Below, piece by piece: positions 48,757-55,915 of a stretch of DNA of 55,915 nucleotides. Where the stretch lies: positions 27,550 to 83,464 of the forward strand of contig MKTU01000037.1 of assembly GCA_001898415.1 (NCBI GenBank), in the 5' to 3' direction. The stretch comes from Rhodanobacter sp. 67-28. GTDB taxonomy: Bacteria > Pseudomonadota > Gammaproteobacteria > Xanthomonadales > Rhodanobacteraceae. A program made the position numbers and the translations under genes. The notes below the pieces were generated by a model. It ran no database searches, was not told where the DNA came from, and saw only the letters and a list, made by a program, of their open reading frames with translations. Positions within the stretch are counted from its first letter, which is position 1, and every line of letters starts with the position of its first letter.

Positions 48757-49080
48757 TCAGCGCTTGAGCAGCGGCAGCTTGTTCGGTACGCCGTCCCACT
48801 TGTCGGCGTCTTCCATCGACGGGATCTTGCTGGTCAGCACCGGCCATTCCTTCGCCAGCTCGGCATTGATCGACATGTAGATCTCCTGCCCGGCCGGTAC
48901 GTCGAGCTCGGGGAAGATCGCGCCGACCGGACACTCCTCCACGCACAACGTGCAGTCGATGCATTCGTCGGGATCGATCACCAGGAAATTGGGCCCGGCG
49001 TGGAAGCAATCGACCGGGCACACCTCGACGCAGTCGGTGTGCTTGCAGTTGATGCAGTTGTCGGTGACGACGTGCGTCAT
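48757..49080 (-). CDS. fdxA: 7Fe ferredoxin (3Fe-4S / 4Fe-4S), FdxA type
   Basis: A 107-residue ferredoxin. The N-terminal [23 protein letters not shown] and [12 protein letters not shown] motifs carry the seven-iron centres, and the C-terminal [17 protein letters not shown] is the usual extension of proteobacterial FdxA. It is a low-potential electron carrier of unsettled partner, often seen near stress or respiratory genes. The start is ATG 49080, 4 nt after AAGGAGG; the neighbouring ATG at 49083 sits too close to that site. It is divergent from azurin with 141 nt between. Confidence 0.95.
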   Translation of the reverse strand: MTHVVTDNCINCKHTDCVEVCPVDCFHAGPNFLVIDPDECIDCTLCVEECPVGAIFPELDVPAGQEIYMSINAELAKEWPVLTSKIPSMEDADKWDGVPNKLPLLKR

Positions 49081-49221
49081 CATGCCTCCTTCCGCAGCCT
49101 CGCCGCGGTAACTACAGTGTCCGCGGCAACTGCTGCCGTGACCATGATCCAGATCAGTGTGCCACGCTCGCTGCCCACGCAGAATCCTTCCGTTCTCTCA
49201 TCTTCCCCAAGGAGCGACACC

Positions 49222-49668
49222 ATGCGCAAACTGATTGCCGTTGCCCTGCTCGGGCTGCTCTCCACTCCGCTGATGGCTGCCGAGTGCGCCACCACCATCG
49301 AGGGCAGCGATGCGATGCAGTTCAACAAGAAGACCATCACCGTGCCGAGTACCTGCAAGACCTTCAAGGTCACGCTCAAGCACACCGGCAAGCTGCCGGT
49401 CACCGCGATGGGCCACAACTGGGTGCTGTCGCACGCCTCGGATGAAGCCGGCGTGGTCGCCGACGGCATGAAGGCCGGCGCGGCCAACAGCTACGAGAAG
49501 CCCGGTGACAGCCGTATCATCGCCCACACCAAGCTGATCGGCGCCGGCGAGAGCGACACCGCCACGATCAACGTGGCCAAGCTCAAGGCCGGCGAGCAGT
49601 ACGCGTTCTTCTGCACCTTCCCCGGCCATGCCGCCCTGATGAAGGGCACGCTGAGCCTCGGCAAGTAA
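49222..49668 (+). CDS. azu: Azurin (blue copper protein)
   Basis: A 148-residue periplasmic cupredoxin with a signal peptide (MRKLIAVALLGLLSTPLMAA). The copper ligands are H65, C131 and H136, with axial M140 and the G64 carbonyl (MGHNWVLSH; FFCTFPGHAALMKG). Cys22-Cys45 forms the conserved disulfide. It shuttles electrons from the bc1 complex or cytochromes to nitrite reductase, cytochrome c peroxidase and similar acceptors. Position beside qNOR and FdxA fits a nitrogen-oxide or low-oxygen respiratory set. The start follows AAGGAG. A terminator comes directly after. Confidence 0.96.
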   Translation: MRKLIAVALLGLLSTPLMAAECATTIEGSDAMQFNKKTITVPSTCKTFKVTLKHTGKLPVTAMGHNWVLSHASDEAGVVADGMKAGAANSYEKPGDSRIIAHTKLIGAGESDTATINVAKLKAGEQYAFFCTFPGHAALMKGTLSLGK

Positions 49669-49685
49669 GCTTTGCCGCAACGGCA

Positions 49686-49721
49686 GCGCGCCCGGCCGAG
49701 ATGGCCGGGTGCGCCTTTTCT
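49686..49721 (+). terminator. Intrinsic terminator after azurin
   Basis: A 12-bp stem with one G-T pair (GCGCGCCCGGCC / GGCCGGGTGCGC), GAGAT loop, then CTTTTCT. It lies before the truncated haemoglobin start, which argues against starting that gene at the GTG near 49709. Confidence 0.88.
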
Positions 49722-49756
49722 GCGTCATGCGTCCGTTTCGTGCACCCTGCCCCGAC

Positions 49757-50164
49757 ATGAGCCCAGCCGAGCCCTTCAACGAAACCGCCATCGCCACGCT
49801 GGTCGACCACTTCTACGAGAAGGTGCGGCGCGATCCGGAGATCGGTCCGGTGTTCAATGCAGCCGTGCACGACTGGGACGAGCACAAGCGCCTGCTGACC
49901 TCGTTCTGGTGTTCGGTGGCGCTGCGTGCGGGCAGCTATCGCGGCAACCCGATGGCAGCACACCGCCCGCACCCGATCCGCGCCAAGCATTTCGATCGCT
50001 GGCTGGCACTGTGGCGTGAAACCTGCGGCGAGGAACTCGATCCGGTCCACGCCGAGCACATGCTGGAGTACGCCCAGCGCATCGGCCGCAGCCTGAAGTA
50101 CGGCCTGGGCCTGCATCCCGAAGCGAAGCCGTTCGGTGTGCCTGTGATCGGCATCCATCGCTGA
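49757..50164 (+). CDS. Group III truncated haemoglobin
   Basis: A 135-residue small globin. The proximal His is H78 in RAKHFDRWLALW. HDWDEHKRLLTSFWCSVALRAGSYRGNPMAAH is the group III block, with helix E residues F50 and W51 in the distal pocket. Group III trHbs are least studied and are linked to NO or low-oxygen chemistry, which suits this place. The start ATG 49757 is chosen because the azurin terminator ends at 49721; there is no good ribosome-binding site, so ATG 49727 remains possible. Confidence 0.85.
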   Translation: MSPAEPFNETAIATLVDHFYEKVRRDPEIGPVFNAAVHDWDEHKRLLTSFWCSVALRAGSYRGNPMAAHRPHPIRAKHFDRWLALWRETCGEELDPVHAEHMLEYAQRIGRSLKYGLGLHPEAKPFGVPVIGIHR

Positions 50165-50194
50165 TCGGTCACACCCCGATTCGCGCAAGGCCAT

Positions 50195-50255
50195 TGCAGG
50201 AGCGCACCCTCTGCGCGACGTCTACCAGGAGCATCGCGCACAGGGTGCGCTACAG
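50195..50255. repeat. Palindromic repeat, family A (copy A3)
   Basis: TGCAGGAGCGCACCCTCTGC on one side and GCGCACAGGGTGCGCTACA on the other; the right tip is degenerate (GCGCTACA rather than GCGCTCCTACA). It lies 8 nt before family B copy B3 in the gap between convergent trHb and tpx. Confidence 0.7.
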
Positions 50256-50263
50256 CATTCAGC

Positions 50264-50335
50264 GTAGGGCGGGCATTGCCCGCCGGCTCTTCGACAAGAT
50301 GCGCGGCCAGCCTCGGCGGGCAGTGCCCGCCCTAC
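50264..50335. repeat. Palindromic repeat, family B (copy B3)
   Basis: Arms GTAGGGCGGGCATTGCCCGC and GCGGGCAGTGCCCGCCCTAC with a ~30-nt centre. Its arms are almost identical to copy B2 at 37116-37190, while the centres differ. It lies downstream of tpx and trHb. Confidence 0.77.
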
Positions 50336-50358
50336 TCACAGGCAAGCGAAAGTCCTGA

Positions 50359-50859
50359 TCAGCCCAGCGCTTTCAGCGCGGCGGCGTAATCCGGCTCGTC
50401 GCCGATCTCGCCCACCAGCTCGGTGTGCAGCACCTTGTCGTGCTCGTCCAGCACCACCACTGCCCGGGCGGCAAGGCCGGCCAGCGGGCCGTCGGCGATC
50501 GCCACGCCGTAATCGGCGAGGAATGCGCGGCCGCGCATCATCGACAGGTTGACCACCTGGTCCAGCCCTTCCGCGCCGCAGAACCGCTTCTGCGCAAACG
50601 GCAGGTCGGCGGAAATGCACAGCACCACGGTGTTGTCGAGCTTGCCCGCGGCCTCGTTGAAGTGGCGCACCGAGGCCGCGCAGGTCGGCGTGTCGACGCT
50701 GGGGAAGATGTTGAGTACCTTGCGCTTGCCGGCGAAACGCGACAGCCCGACGTCGGAAAGGTCGCCCGCCACCAGCGAAAACGCCGGCGCGGCCGAGCCG
50801 ACCGTGGGGAAACTGCCGTCGACGCGAACCGGCTTGCCGTGGAGGGTAACTGTGGACAT
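50359..50859 (-). CDS. tpx: Thiol peroxidase (Tpx, atypical 2-Cys peroxiredoxin)
   Basis: A 166-residue peroxiredoxin. The peroxidatic C60 is in [11 protein letters not shown] and the resolving C94 in [10 protein letters not shown]; the spacing matches E. coli Tpx. It reduces lipid and alkyl hydroperoxides with thioredoxin in the periplasm/cytoplasm. It is 25 nt after the CopD-like gene on the same strand, so the two are likely one transcript. Confidence 0.95.
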   Translation of the reverse strand: MSTVTLHGKPVRVDGSFPTVGSAAPAFSLVAGDLSDVGLSRFAGKRKVLNIFPSVDTPTCAASVRHFNEAAGKLDNTVVLCISADLPFAQKRFCGAEGLDQVVNLSMMRGRAFLADYGVAIADGPLAGLAARAVVVLDEHDKVLHTELVGEIGDEPDYAAALKALG

Positions 50860-50884
50860 GGTGCGACTCCTGCTTTGTGAAAGG

Positions 50885-51322
50885 CTACAAGTAGAACATG
50901 GTCTTGGCCAGAAACACGATGCCGACCATCAGCGCCAGCACGATGCGATGGGTGTGCTTGAACCGGCAGACGTCCATCTTGCCGTGGCGCATCGCCCACA
51001 TCGCGTTGACGAACACGCCCAGTACGCCAAACGCCAGTACCACCTTGAGCAGCAGCCAGTTGCCGAAGCGCGAGCCGACGCAGGCAAAGCCGTCGCAGCG
51101 GATGTCGAACAGCATGAAGCCGCTGGCGAACAGCAGCACTACCACCACCGGCATGTAGCGCCGTACCCGCGCCATCACCGCCTGCTCGATGCGCTGCATG
51201 GTGACGATGTCGAAGTGCTTGTGCAGCGACTCCACCACGATCACCTCGAACGCCACCGCACCGACGAACACGATGGCGCAGGCCAGGTGCAGCAGGACGA
51301 TCCACGGATACCAGGCAAGCAT
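50885..51322 (-). CDS. CopD-like integral membrane protein
   Basis: A 145-residue protein of four membrane helices ([78 protein letters not shown]). Histidines in helices 1 and 4 and a [14 protein letters not shown] loop resemble the CopD family of copper-associated or haem-binding membrane proteins. Exact function is uncertain. ATG 51322 puts the first helix at the start; ATG 51358 is an alternative, and neither has a clear ribosome-binding site. It is upstream of tpx, hinting at an oxidative or copper stress unit. Confidence 0.72.
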   Translation of the reverse strand: MLAWYPWIVLLHLACAIVFVGAVAFEVIVVESLHKHFDIVTMQRIEQAVMARVRRYMPVVVVLLFASGFMLFDIRCDGFACVGSRFGNWLLLKVVLAFGVLGVFVNAMWAMRHGKMDVCRFKHTHRIVLALMVGIVFLAKTMFYL

Positions 51323-51564
51323 GCGCGTTGGCCATGAGAAAGAACCAACGCCCAGCATCCGCCGCCCAGGCGGCGCCGGCCATGACCTGCATCAACCGGT
51401 GCCGGCGGCGCAGCCGCTGCACCGGTCTGTGACAATCCGCCCCGCGTCGCCGCCATCGCGGTTGACCTGCATCAGGGCCGCCGCCGCGCGCCGCCGCGAG
51501 CATGTCCCCTGCCGATTGTCGGCATTCGCGTTCTTTCGCCACCCATGGCAAGTCGAGGCTCCGC

Positions 51565-52683
51565 GTGAACAGTGTCGTCCCGCTCATCCATCCGTTGCGC
51601 CACACCGGGCGGCGCTGGGTCCACGAAGCACTCGAATGTCTGGCCCAGGAAGCCGCGCGCTCGGCCGACACGCACCTGCTGAAACTCAACTTCCCCGGCT
51701 TCCACGGCATCGACTTCTACTTCAAGGACGAGGCGAGCCATCCCAGCGGCAGCCTCAAGCACCGGCTGGCGCGCTCGCTGTACCTGTACGCGCTGTGCAA
51801 CGGCCGGCTCGGCCCGGACCAGACGGTGGTCGACGCCTCCTCCGGCAGCACCGCGATCTCCGAGGCCTGGTTCGCGCGCCTGCTCGGCCTGCGTTTCGTC
51901 GCGGTGATGCCGGCGTGCACCGCGCCGGGGAAAATCCGCGACGTGCAGGCGCTGGGCGGCGAGGTCGACCTGGTGGACGACCCCGCCAAGGTGCATGCGC
52001 GCGCCGCCGAGCACGCGGCGCGCGGCGCCTGTCACCTGGATCAGTTCGGCCTGGCCGAGCGCGCCACCGACTGGCGCGGCAACAACAACATCGCCGAGTC
52101 GATCATTGGCCAGCTCGCCCGTGAGCGCTCGCCCGAGCCGCACTGGATCGTCTGCGGTGCGGGCACCGGCGGCACCTCGGCCACCATCGGCCGCTACCTG
52201 CGCTATCGCCGCCTGCACACCCGGCTGTGCATCGCCGACCCCGTCGGCAGCGGTTTCGTGTGCGGCTGGCAAAGCAACGACCGCAGCGCCGTAGCCAGCC
52301 GCCCCACCCTGATCGAAGGCATCGGCCGGCCGCGGGTCGAGCCGGGCTTCGTGTTCGAGGTGGTGGACCACGTGATCGGCGTGCCGGACGAAGCCTCCAT
52401 CGCCGGCGCGTGGCTGCTCGGCGAGCTGTTCGGGCATCGCTACGGCGGCTCCTCGGGCACCAACTTCGTCGCCTGCCTGACCCTGGCGGCCACGATGCGC
52501 GCCGAAGGCCAGCGCGGCAGCATCGTCAGCCTGCTGTGCGATCGCGGCGAGCGCTACGCCGAAACCCTGTTCGACCCGCACTGGTTGACCGCGCACGGCA
52601 TCGACCGCTCGCACAGCGAGGCGTCGCTGCGCCACAGCATCGAGACCGGCTGCGCGCCGCTGCGCCGGACAGCCTCCGCCTGA
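51565..52683 (+). CDS. PLP-dependent cysteine-synthase-fold enzyme
   Basis: A 372-residue fold-type II PLP enzyme. The PLP lysine is K65 in HPSGSLKHRLA, the substrate loop is ASSGSTAIS, and CGAGTGGTSATIG holds the phosphate. It differs from CysK and CBS: the substrate loop reads SSGST instead of TSGNTG and there are no CBS domains. Its reaction is not clear (O-acetylserine, cysteine desulfhydration or another beta-replacement). The start is GTG 51565, 6 nt after GAGG; an ATG at 51502 would add 21 residues. It diverges from the CopD-like gene. Confidence 0.8.
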   Translation: MNSVVPLIHPLRHTGRRWVHEALECLAQEAARSADTHLLKLNFPGFHGIDFYFKDEASHPSGSLKHRLARSLYLYALCNGRLGPDQTVVDASSGSTAISEAWFARLLGLRFVAVMPACTAPGKIRDVQALGGEVDLVDDPAKVHARAAEHAARGACHLDQFGLAERATDWRGNNNIAESIIGQLARERSPEPHWIVCGAGTGGTSATIGRYLRYRRLHTRLCIADPVGSGFVCGWQSNDRSAVASRPTLIEGIGRPRVEPGFVFEVVDHVIGVPDEASIAGAWLLGELFGHRYGGSSGTNFVACLTLAATMRAEGQRGSIVSLLCDRGERYAETLFDPHWLTAHGIDRSHSEASLRHSIETGCAPLRRTASA

Positions 52684-52791
52684 CGCCGCGCCAATCCGCC
52701 GCAGGCACCGCCGGGCCGATTTGACCATGGTCAACACCGGCCACCCGCAGCCGGCCCATGCTGGCTTCCATATTTCACGGGAGACACGGCG

Positions 52792-53553
52792 ATGGGCAGA
52801 CTGAGCGGCAAGGTGGCACTGGTGACCGGCGCCGCCGTGGGCATCGGCGCCGCCTGCGCGCGCCGGCTGCTGGAAGCCGGCGCGAAAGTGGCGCTGGTCG
52901 ACATGCAGGACGGGCCGGGCCAGCAGCTGGCCGCGGAACTCGGCGAGGGCGCGCGCTATTTCCACGCCGACGTGGCGGTAGAGGCCGAGGTGGCCGCGGC
53001 GATAGCCGGCACGGTCGCGGCGTTTGGACGTCTGGACGTCCTGGTCAACAACGCCGGCATCGCCGGCGCGAACAAGCCGACTCACGAAATCACCGAAGCC
53101 GAGTGGGACCGGGTGCAGGCGATCAACGTGAAGGGCGTGTTCTTCTGCACCAAGCACGCGATCGCGCCGCTGCGCGCGGCCGGCGGCGGCAGCATCATCA
53201 ACCTGTCGTCGATCTACGGCCTGGTCGGCGCGCCGGATTCACCGCCCTACCACGCGTCCAAGGGCGCGGTGCGGCTGATGAGCAAGACCGACGCGATGCT
53301 GTACGCTGCCGACCGCATCCGGGTCAACTCGATCCATCCCGGCTTCATCTGGACGCCGATGGTGGAGCAGCACATCGCCTCGATGGGCGGCGACCCGGCC
53401 GAACACCGGCGCGAGGTCGGCGCGCTGCACCCGCTGGGCCACATGGGCGAGCCGGACGACATCGCCTGGGGCGTGGTCTACCTGGCGTCCGACGAATCGA
53501 AATTCGTGACCGGCAGCGAGCTGGTCATCGACGGCGGCTACACCTGCCACTGA
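52792..53553 (+). CDS. Short-chain dehydrogenase/reductase
   Basis: A 253-residue classical SDR. TGAAVGIG binds NAD(P), NNAG is at 86-89, and the catalytic triad is S140, Y153 and K157 (YHASK). Asp37 at the end of strand 2 (LVDMQD) favours NAD over NADP. The C-terminus ends with VTGSELVIDGGYTCH. It resembles cyclopentanol, glucose or 3-oxoacyl-type dehydrogenases; the substrate cannot be fixed. GGGAGA lies a few nt before the ATG. It is 25 nt upstream of the universal stress protein gene. Confidence 0.9.
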   Translation: MGRLSGKVALVTGAAVGIGAACARRLLEAGAKVALVDMQDGPGQQLAAELGEGARYFHADVAVEAEVAAAIAGTVAAFGRLDVLVNNAGIAGANKPTHEITEAEWDRVQAINVKGVFFCTKHAIAPLRAAGGGSIINLSSIYGLVGAPDSPPYHASKGAVRLMSKTDAMLYAADRIRVNSIHPGFIWTPMVEQHIASMGGDPAEHRREVGALHPLGHMGEPDDIAWGVVYLASDESKFVTGSELVIDGGYTCH

Positions 53554-53578
53554 CCATCCACTGCTGGAGGACTCCACC

Positions 53579-54016
53579 ATGTTCAAGCACATTTTGCTGC
53601 CCACCGACGGGTCCGAGCTGTCGCTGCGGGCGGTCGACACCGGTATCGAACTGGCTGCCAGACTCGGCGCCCGCGTATACGCATTCCACGTCATCGCGCC
53701 CTTCCCCGCCTCGGTCTACTTCGCCGAGTTCGTCGTGGCCAACGAGCCGGGCTATACCCGCGAGGCGATCGCCAACGCCGAACGCTACCTGGCCGACGTG
53801 CGCGGGCGGGCGCAGGCCGCCGGCGTTGCCTGCGAAGGCAGCCACGAAATCGATGCGCGTCCCTACTCGGCCATCGTCGGCGCCGCGCGCAAGCAGCAGT
53901 GCGACCTGATCGTGATGGCCTCGCACGGCTGGCGCGGCTTCGACCGGCTGTTGCTGGGCAGCGAGACGCACAAGGTGATCTTGAACGGCGACGTGCCGGT
54001 GCTGGTTTGCCGTTGA
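53579..54016 (+). CDS. Universal stress protein (UspA family)
   Basis: A 145-residue single Usp domain. HILLPTDGSELS is the N-terminal strand. The C-terminal DLIVMASHGWRGFDRLLLGSETHKVI has the ATP-binding G-x2-G-x9-G-S-like loop in degenerate form (GWRGFDRLLLGSET), so nucleotide binding is plausible. GGAGG is 7 nt before the ATG. It lies directly upstream of a P-type ATPase gene, an association seen with low-oxygen or acid stress genes in other proteobacteria. Confidence 0.92.
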   Translation: MFKHILLPTDGSELSLRAVDTGIELAARLGARVYAFHVIAPFPASVYFAEFVVANEPGYTREAIANAERYLADVRGRAQAAGVACEGSHEIDARPYSAIVGAARKQQCDLIVMASHGWRGFDRLLLGSETHKVILNGDVPVLVCR

Positions 54017-54038
54017 GCAACGGCCGGCGGGCCGCGGC

Positions 54039-55915
54039 GTGAACGGGAAGACAGCGCCGCCCGCCCGCCGCGGCCTCGACCCGGCCGAGGCGGCGCGCCG
54101 ATTGGCGGCACACGGCCCGAACCTGCTGCCGGGCAGCGCCCCCAGGAGCATGCTCGCGATCGTCGGCGGCGTGCTGACCGAGCCGATGTTCCTGATGCTG
54201 CTGGTTGCCGGCGGCCTGTATCTGGCGTTGGGCGACCGCGCCGAGGCAGCGTTCCTGCTGTCGTTCGTGTTCGTGGTGATCGGCATCACGCTGGCGCAGG
54301 AGCGCAAGACCCAGCGGGCGCTGGAGTCGTTGCGCGAGCTGTCCGCACCGCGCGCGCTGGTGATCCGCGGCGGCGAGGAAAAGCGCATTCCCGGCCGCGA
54401 AGTGGTGGTGGGCGACTTGCTGGTGCTGCACGAGGGCGATCGCATCGCCGCCGACGCGGTGCTGCTGGACGGCCATCTCGACGTCAACGAATCGCTGCTC
54501 ACCGGCGAGGCGGTGCCGGTCACCAAGCTCCCCGGCGAGGATACCGGCCAGCTGTTCGCCAGCACCGTGGCGACCAAGGGCGTCGGCGTCGCCGAGGTCC
54601 GCGCCATCGTCAGTGCCACCGCAGTCGGCCGCATCGGTCAGGCGCTGGCCGACACCGTCGAACCGGTGTCCGGCCTGCAACAGGCCTCGCGCCGGCTGAT
54701 CCGCAACCTCACCGTCGGCGGCCTGCTGCTGGCCGCGGCGTACGCGTTGCTCGGCTGGCTGTGGGACGGCCACGGCCTGCTCCAGAGCGTGCTCGCCGGC
54801 ATCGCGCTGACCATGGCGATCCTGCCGGAAGAGATCCCGGTGATCCTCACCGTGTTCCTGGCGCTGGGCGCGTGGCGGATCTCCAGGCACAAGGTGCTGA
54901 CGCGCCGCGTGCCCGCGGTGGAAGCGCTGGGCGCGATCTCGGTGCTGGCGGTGGACAAGACCGGCACGCTGACCCAGAACCGCATGCAGGTCGCCGAACT
55001 GCGCCTGGTCGACGGCAGCACGCACGACCAGGACGCGCACGAGCTGCCCGAGCCGTTTCATGCGCTGGTCGAGTTCGCCATGCTGGCGACGCCGGCCGAC
55101 CCGTTCGACCCGATGGAGAAGGCGATCCAGCAGTTCGGGCTGCACTGGCTCACCGATACCGAGCACGTGCACGCCGAGTGGGCGCCGGAATTCGAGTACG
55201 CGCTGTCGCCGGAGATCCTGGCGATGACCCACGTGTTCCGCGGCGACGCGCGCGGCACGCACCTGCTGGCGACCAAGGGCGCGCCGGAAGCGGTGATCGA
55301 CCTGTGCCATCTGGCCGCCACTGACGCAGCGGCCATCCTGTGCCAGGTCGAGGGGATGGCCGAGCGCGGCCTGCGCGTGCTCGGCGTGGCCCGCGGCGAG
55401 TGGCACGGCGAAGCGTGGCCGCAAAGCCAGCACGACTTCGATTTCCGCTTCCTCGGCCTGCTCGGCTTCGTCGACCCGCCACGGCCGGAAGTGCCGGCGG
55501 CGATCGCCGAATGCCGCAGCGCCGGCATCCGCATCATCATGATGACCGGCGACCACCCGGCCACCGCGCGGGCGATTGCGCGCGAGGTGGGCTTGAGCGA
55601 GCGCGCCGAGGTCGTCACCGGCGTGGAAATGGCTGCACTGGACGACGCCGCGTTGCGCGAACGCCTGCATTGCGTCGACCTGTGCGCGCGGCTCAAGCCC
55701 GAGCAGAAACTGCGCCTGGTGCAGCTGCTGCGCGAAGGCGGCGAGGTGGTGGCGATGACCGGCGACGGCGTCAACGACGCACCCGCGCTGAAGGCCGCCG
55801 ACGTCGGCATCGCGATGGGCGAGCGCGGCACCGACGTGGCGCGCGAGGCGGCCGCGCTGGTGCTGCTGGACGACAGCTTCGCCAGCATCGTCGGCGCGAT
55901 CCGCCAGGGCCGGCG
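54039..55915 (+). CDS. P-type cation-transporting ATPase (P2-like; 3' end cut by window edge)
   Basis: An open frame from GTG 54039 to the window edge, 625 codons. The actuator domain has TGEA (near 153), the membrane motif is PEEIP (263-267), the phosphorylated Asp306 lies in DKTGTLT, and TGDGVNDAPALK (near 572) is the hinge. The short N-terminus has no metal-binding CxxC. PEEIP in helix 4 resembles the PEGL/PEEL site of Ca2+/H+ type ATPases more than the CPx heavy-metal type, so calcium, magnesium or another hard cation is likely. The start has a weak ribosome-binding site. It is 22 nt after the universal stress gene, probably co-transcribed. Confidence 0.9.
   Translation, partial: MNGKTAPPARRGLDPAEAARRLAAHGPNLLPGSAPRSMLAIVGGVLTEPMFLMLLVAGGLYLALGDRAEAAFLLSFVFVVIGITLAQERKTQRALESLRELSAPRALVIRGGEEKRIPGREVVVGDLLVLHEGDRIAADAVLLDGHLDVNESLLTGEAVPVTKLPGEDTGQLFASTVATKGVGVAEVRAIVSATAVGRIGQALADTVEPVSGLQQASRRLIRNLTVGGLLLAAAYALLGWLWDGHGLLQSVLAGIALTMAILPEEIPVILTVFLALGAWRISRHKVLTRRVPAVEALGAISVLAVDKTGTLTQNRMQVAELRLVDGSTHDQDAHELPEPFHALVEFAMLATPADPFDPMEKAIQQFGLHWLTDTEHVHAEWAPEFEYALSPEILAMTHVFRGDARGTHLLATKGAPEAVIDLCHLAATDAAAILCQVEGMAERGLRVLGVARGEWHGEAWPQSQHDFDFRFLGLLGFVDPPRPEVPAAIAECRSAGIRIIMMTGDHPATARAIAREVGLSERAEVVTGVEMAALDDAALRERLHCVDLCARLKPEQKLRLVQLLREGGEVVAMTGDGVNDAPALKAADVGIAMGERGTDVAREAAALVLLDDSFASIVGAIRQGR

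Noticed and set aside
49709..49756. Earlier GTG start of the truncated haemoglobin at 49709
   Set aside because: It lies inside the azurin terminator hairpin and T-run, so a normal leader would be missing.

Overview
The window is GC-rich, densely coded DNA from a gammaproteobacterium. Several things point to Xanthomonadales, most likely Rhodanobacteraceae (Rhodanobacter, Dyella, Frateuria and relatives): rmlBACD next to a bifunctional xanB, an O-antigen cluster beside metB, a class I fructose-bisphosphate aldolase, a TPR-sulfotransferase paired with a TonB-dependent receptor, short palindromic intergenic repeats, and tandem GGGAATC-type heptamers. No rRNA, tRNA, CRISPR array or complete mobile element was seen.

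Layout. (1) 1-8083, minus strand: an ABC-transporter-dependent O-polysaccharide cluster, wzm-wzt followed by a KpsC/GT99-like glycosyltransferase and a very large multi-domain glycosyltransferase that runs off the left edge. By eye this block is less GC-rich than the rest, as is common in exchanged O-antigen loci. (2) 8126-14593: metB on the minus strand, then divergently rmlBACD and xanB, which supply dTDP-rhamnose and GDP-mannose. (3) 14679-19168, minus: a Rieske oxygenase, APC permease and trimethylamine-dehydrogenase-like flavoprotein operon, probably for an N-methylated amine or betaine. (4) 19458-27923, plus: TPR-sulfotransferase, TonB-dependent receptor, GH3 and GH30 glycosidases, which look like a beta-glucan or related glycan uptake and degradation locus. 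(5) 27910-33117, minus: glmS, a cystathionine beta-synthase, a DUF465 protein and a coupled pair of DUF4398 envelope proteins; pilU diverges at 33202. (6) 34437-46188: mostly central carbon metabolism (pgk, a HAD phosphatase, tkt, class I aldolase, pyk, gap), interleaved with maiA, two small outer-membrane barrels, a TonB-C-like periplasmic protein and an S1/P1 nuclease. (7) 46260-50164: quinol-dependent NO reductase, FdxA ferredoxin, azurin and a group III truncated haemoglobin, a nitrogen-oxide/respiratory module. (8) 50359-55915: thiol peroxidase, a CopD-like membrane protein, a cysteine-synthase-fold PLP enzyme, an SDR, a universal stress protein and a P-type cation ATPase cut by the right edge.

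Two families of inverted repeats (GTAGGAGCGC... and GTAGGGCGG...) occur three times each. They are twice found side by side, and twice their tip forms a gene's stop codon. The best candidates for under-described biology are the TMADH-like/Rieske/APC operon with an altered amine-binding cage, the sulfotransferase-receptor-glycosidase locus, and the paired palindromic elements. All functions are inferred from reading the sequence; no database search was run.
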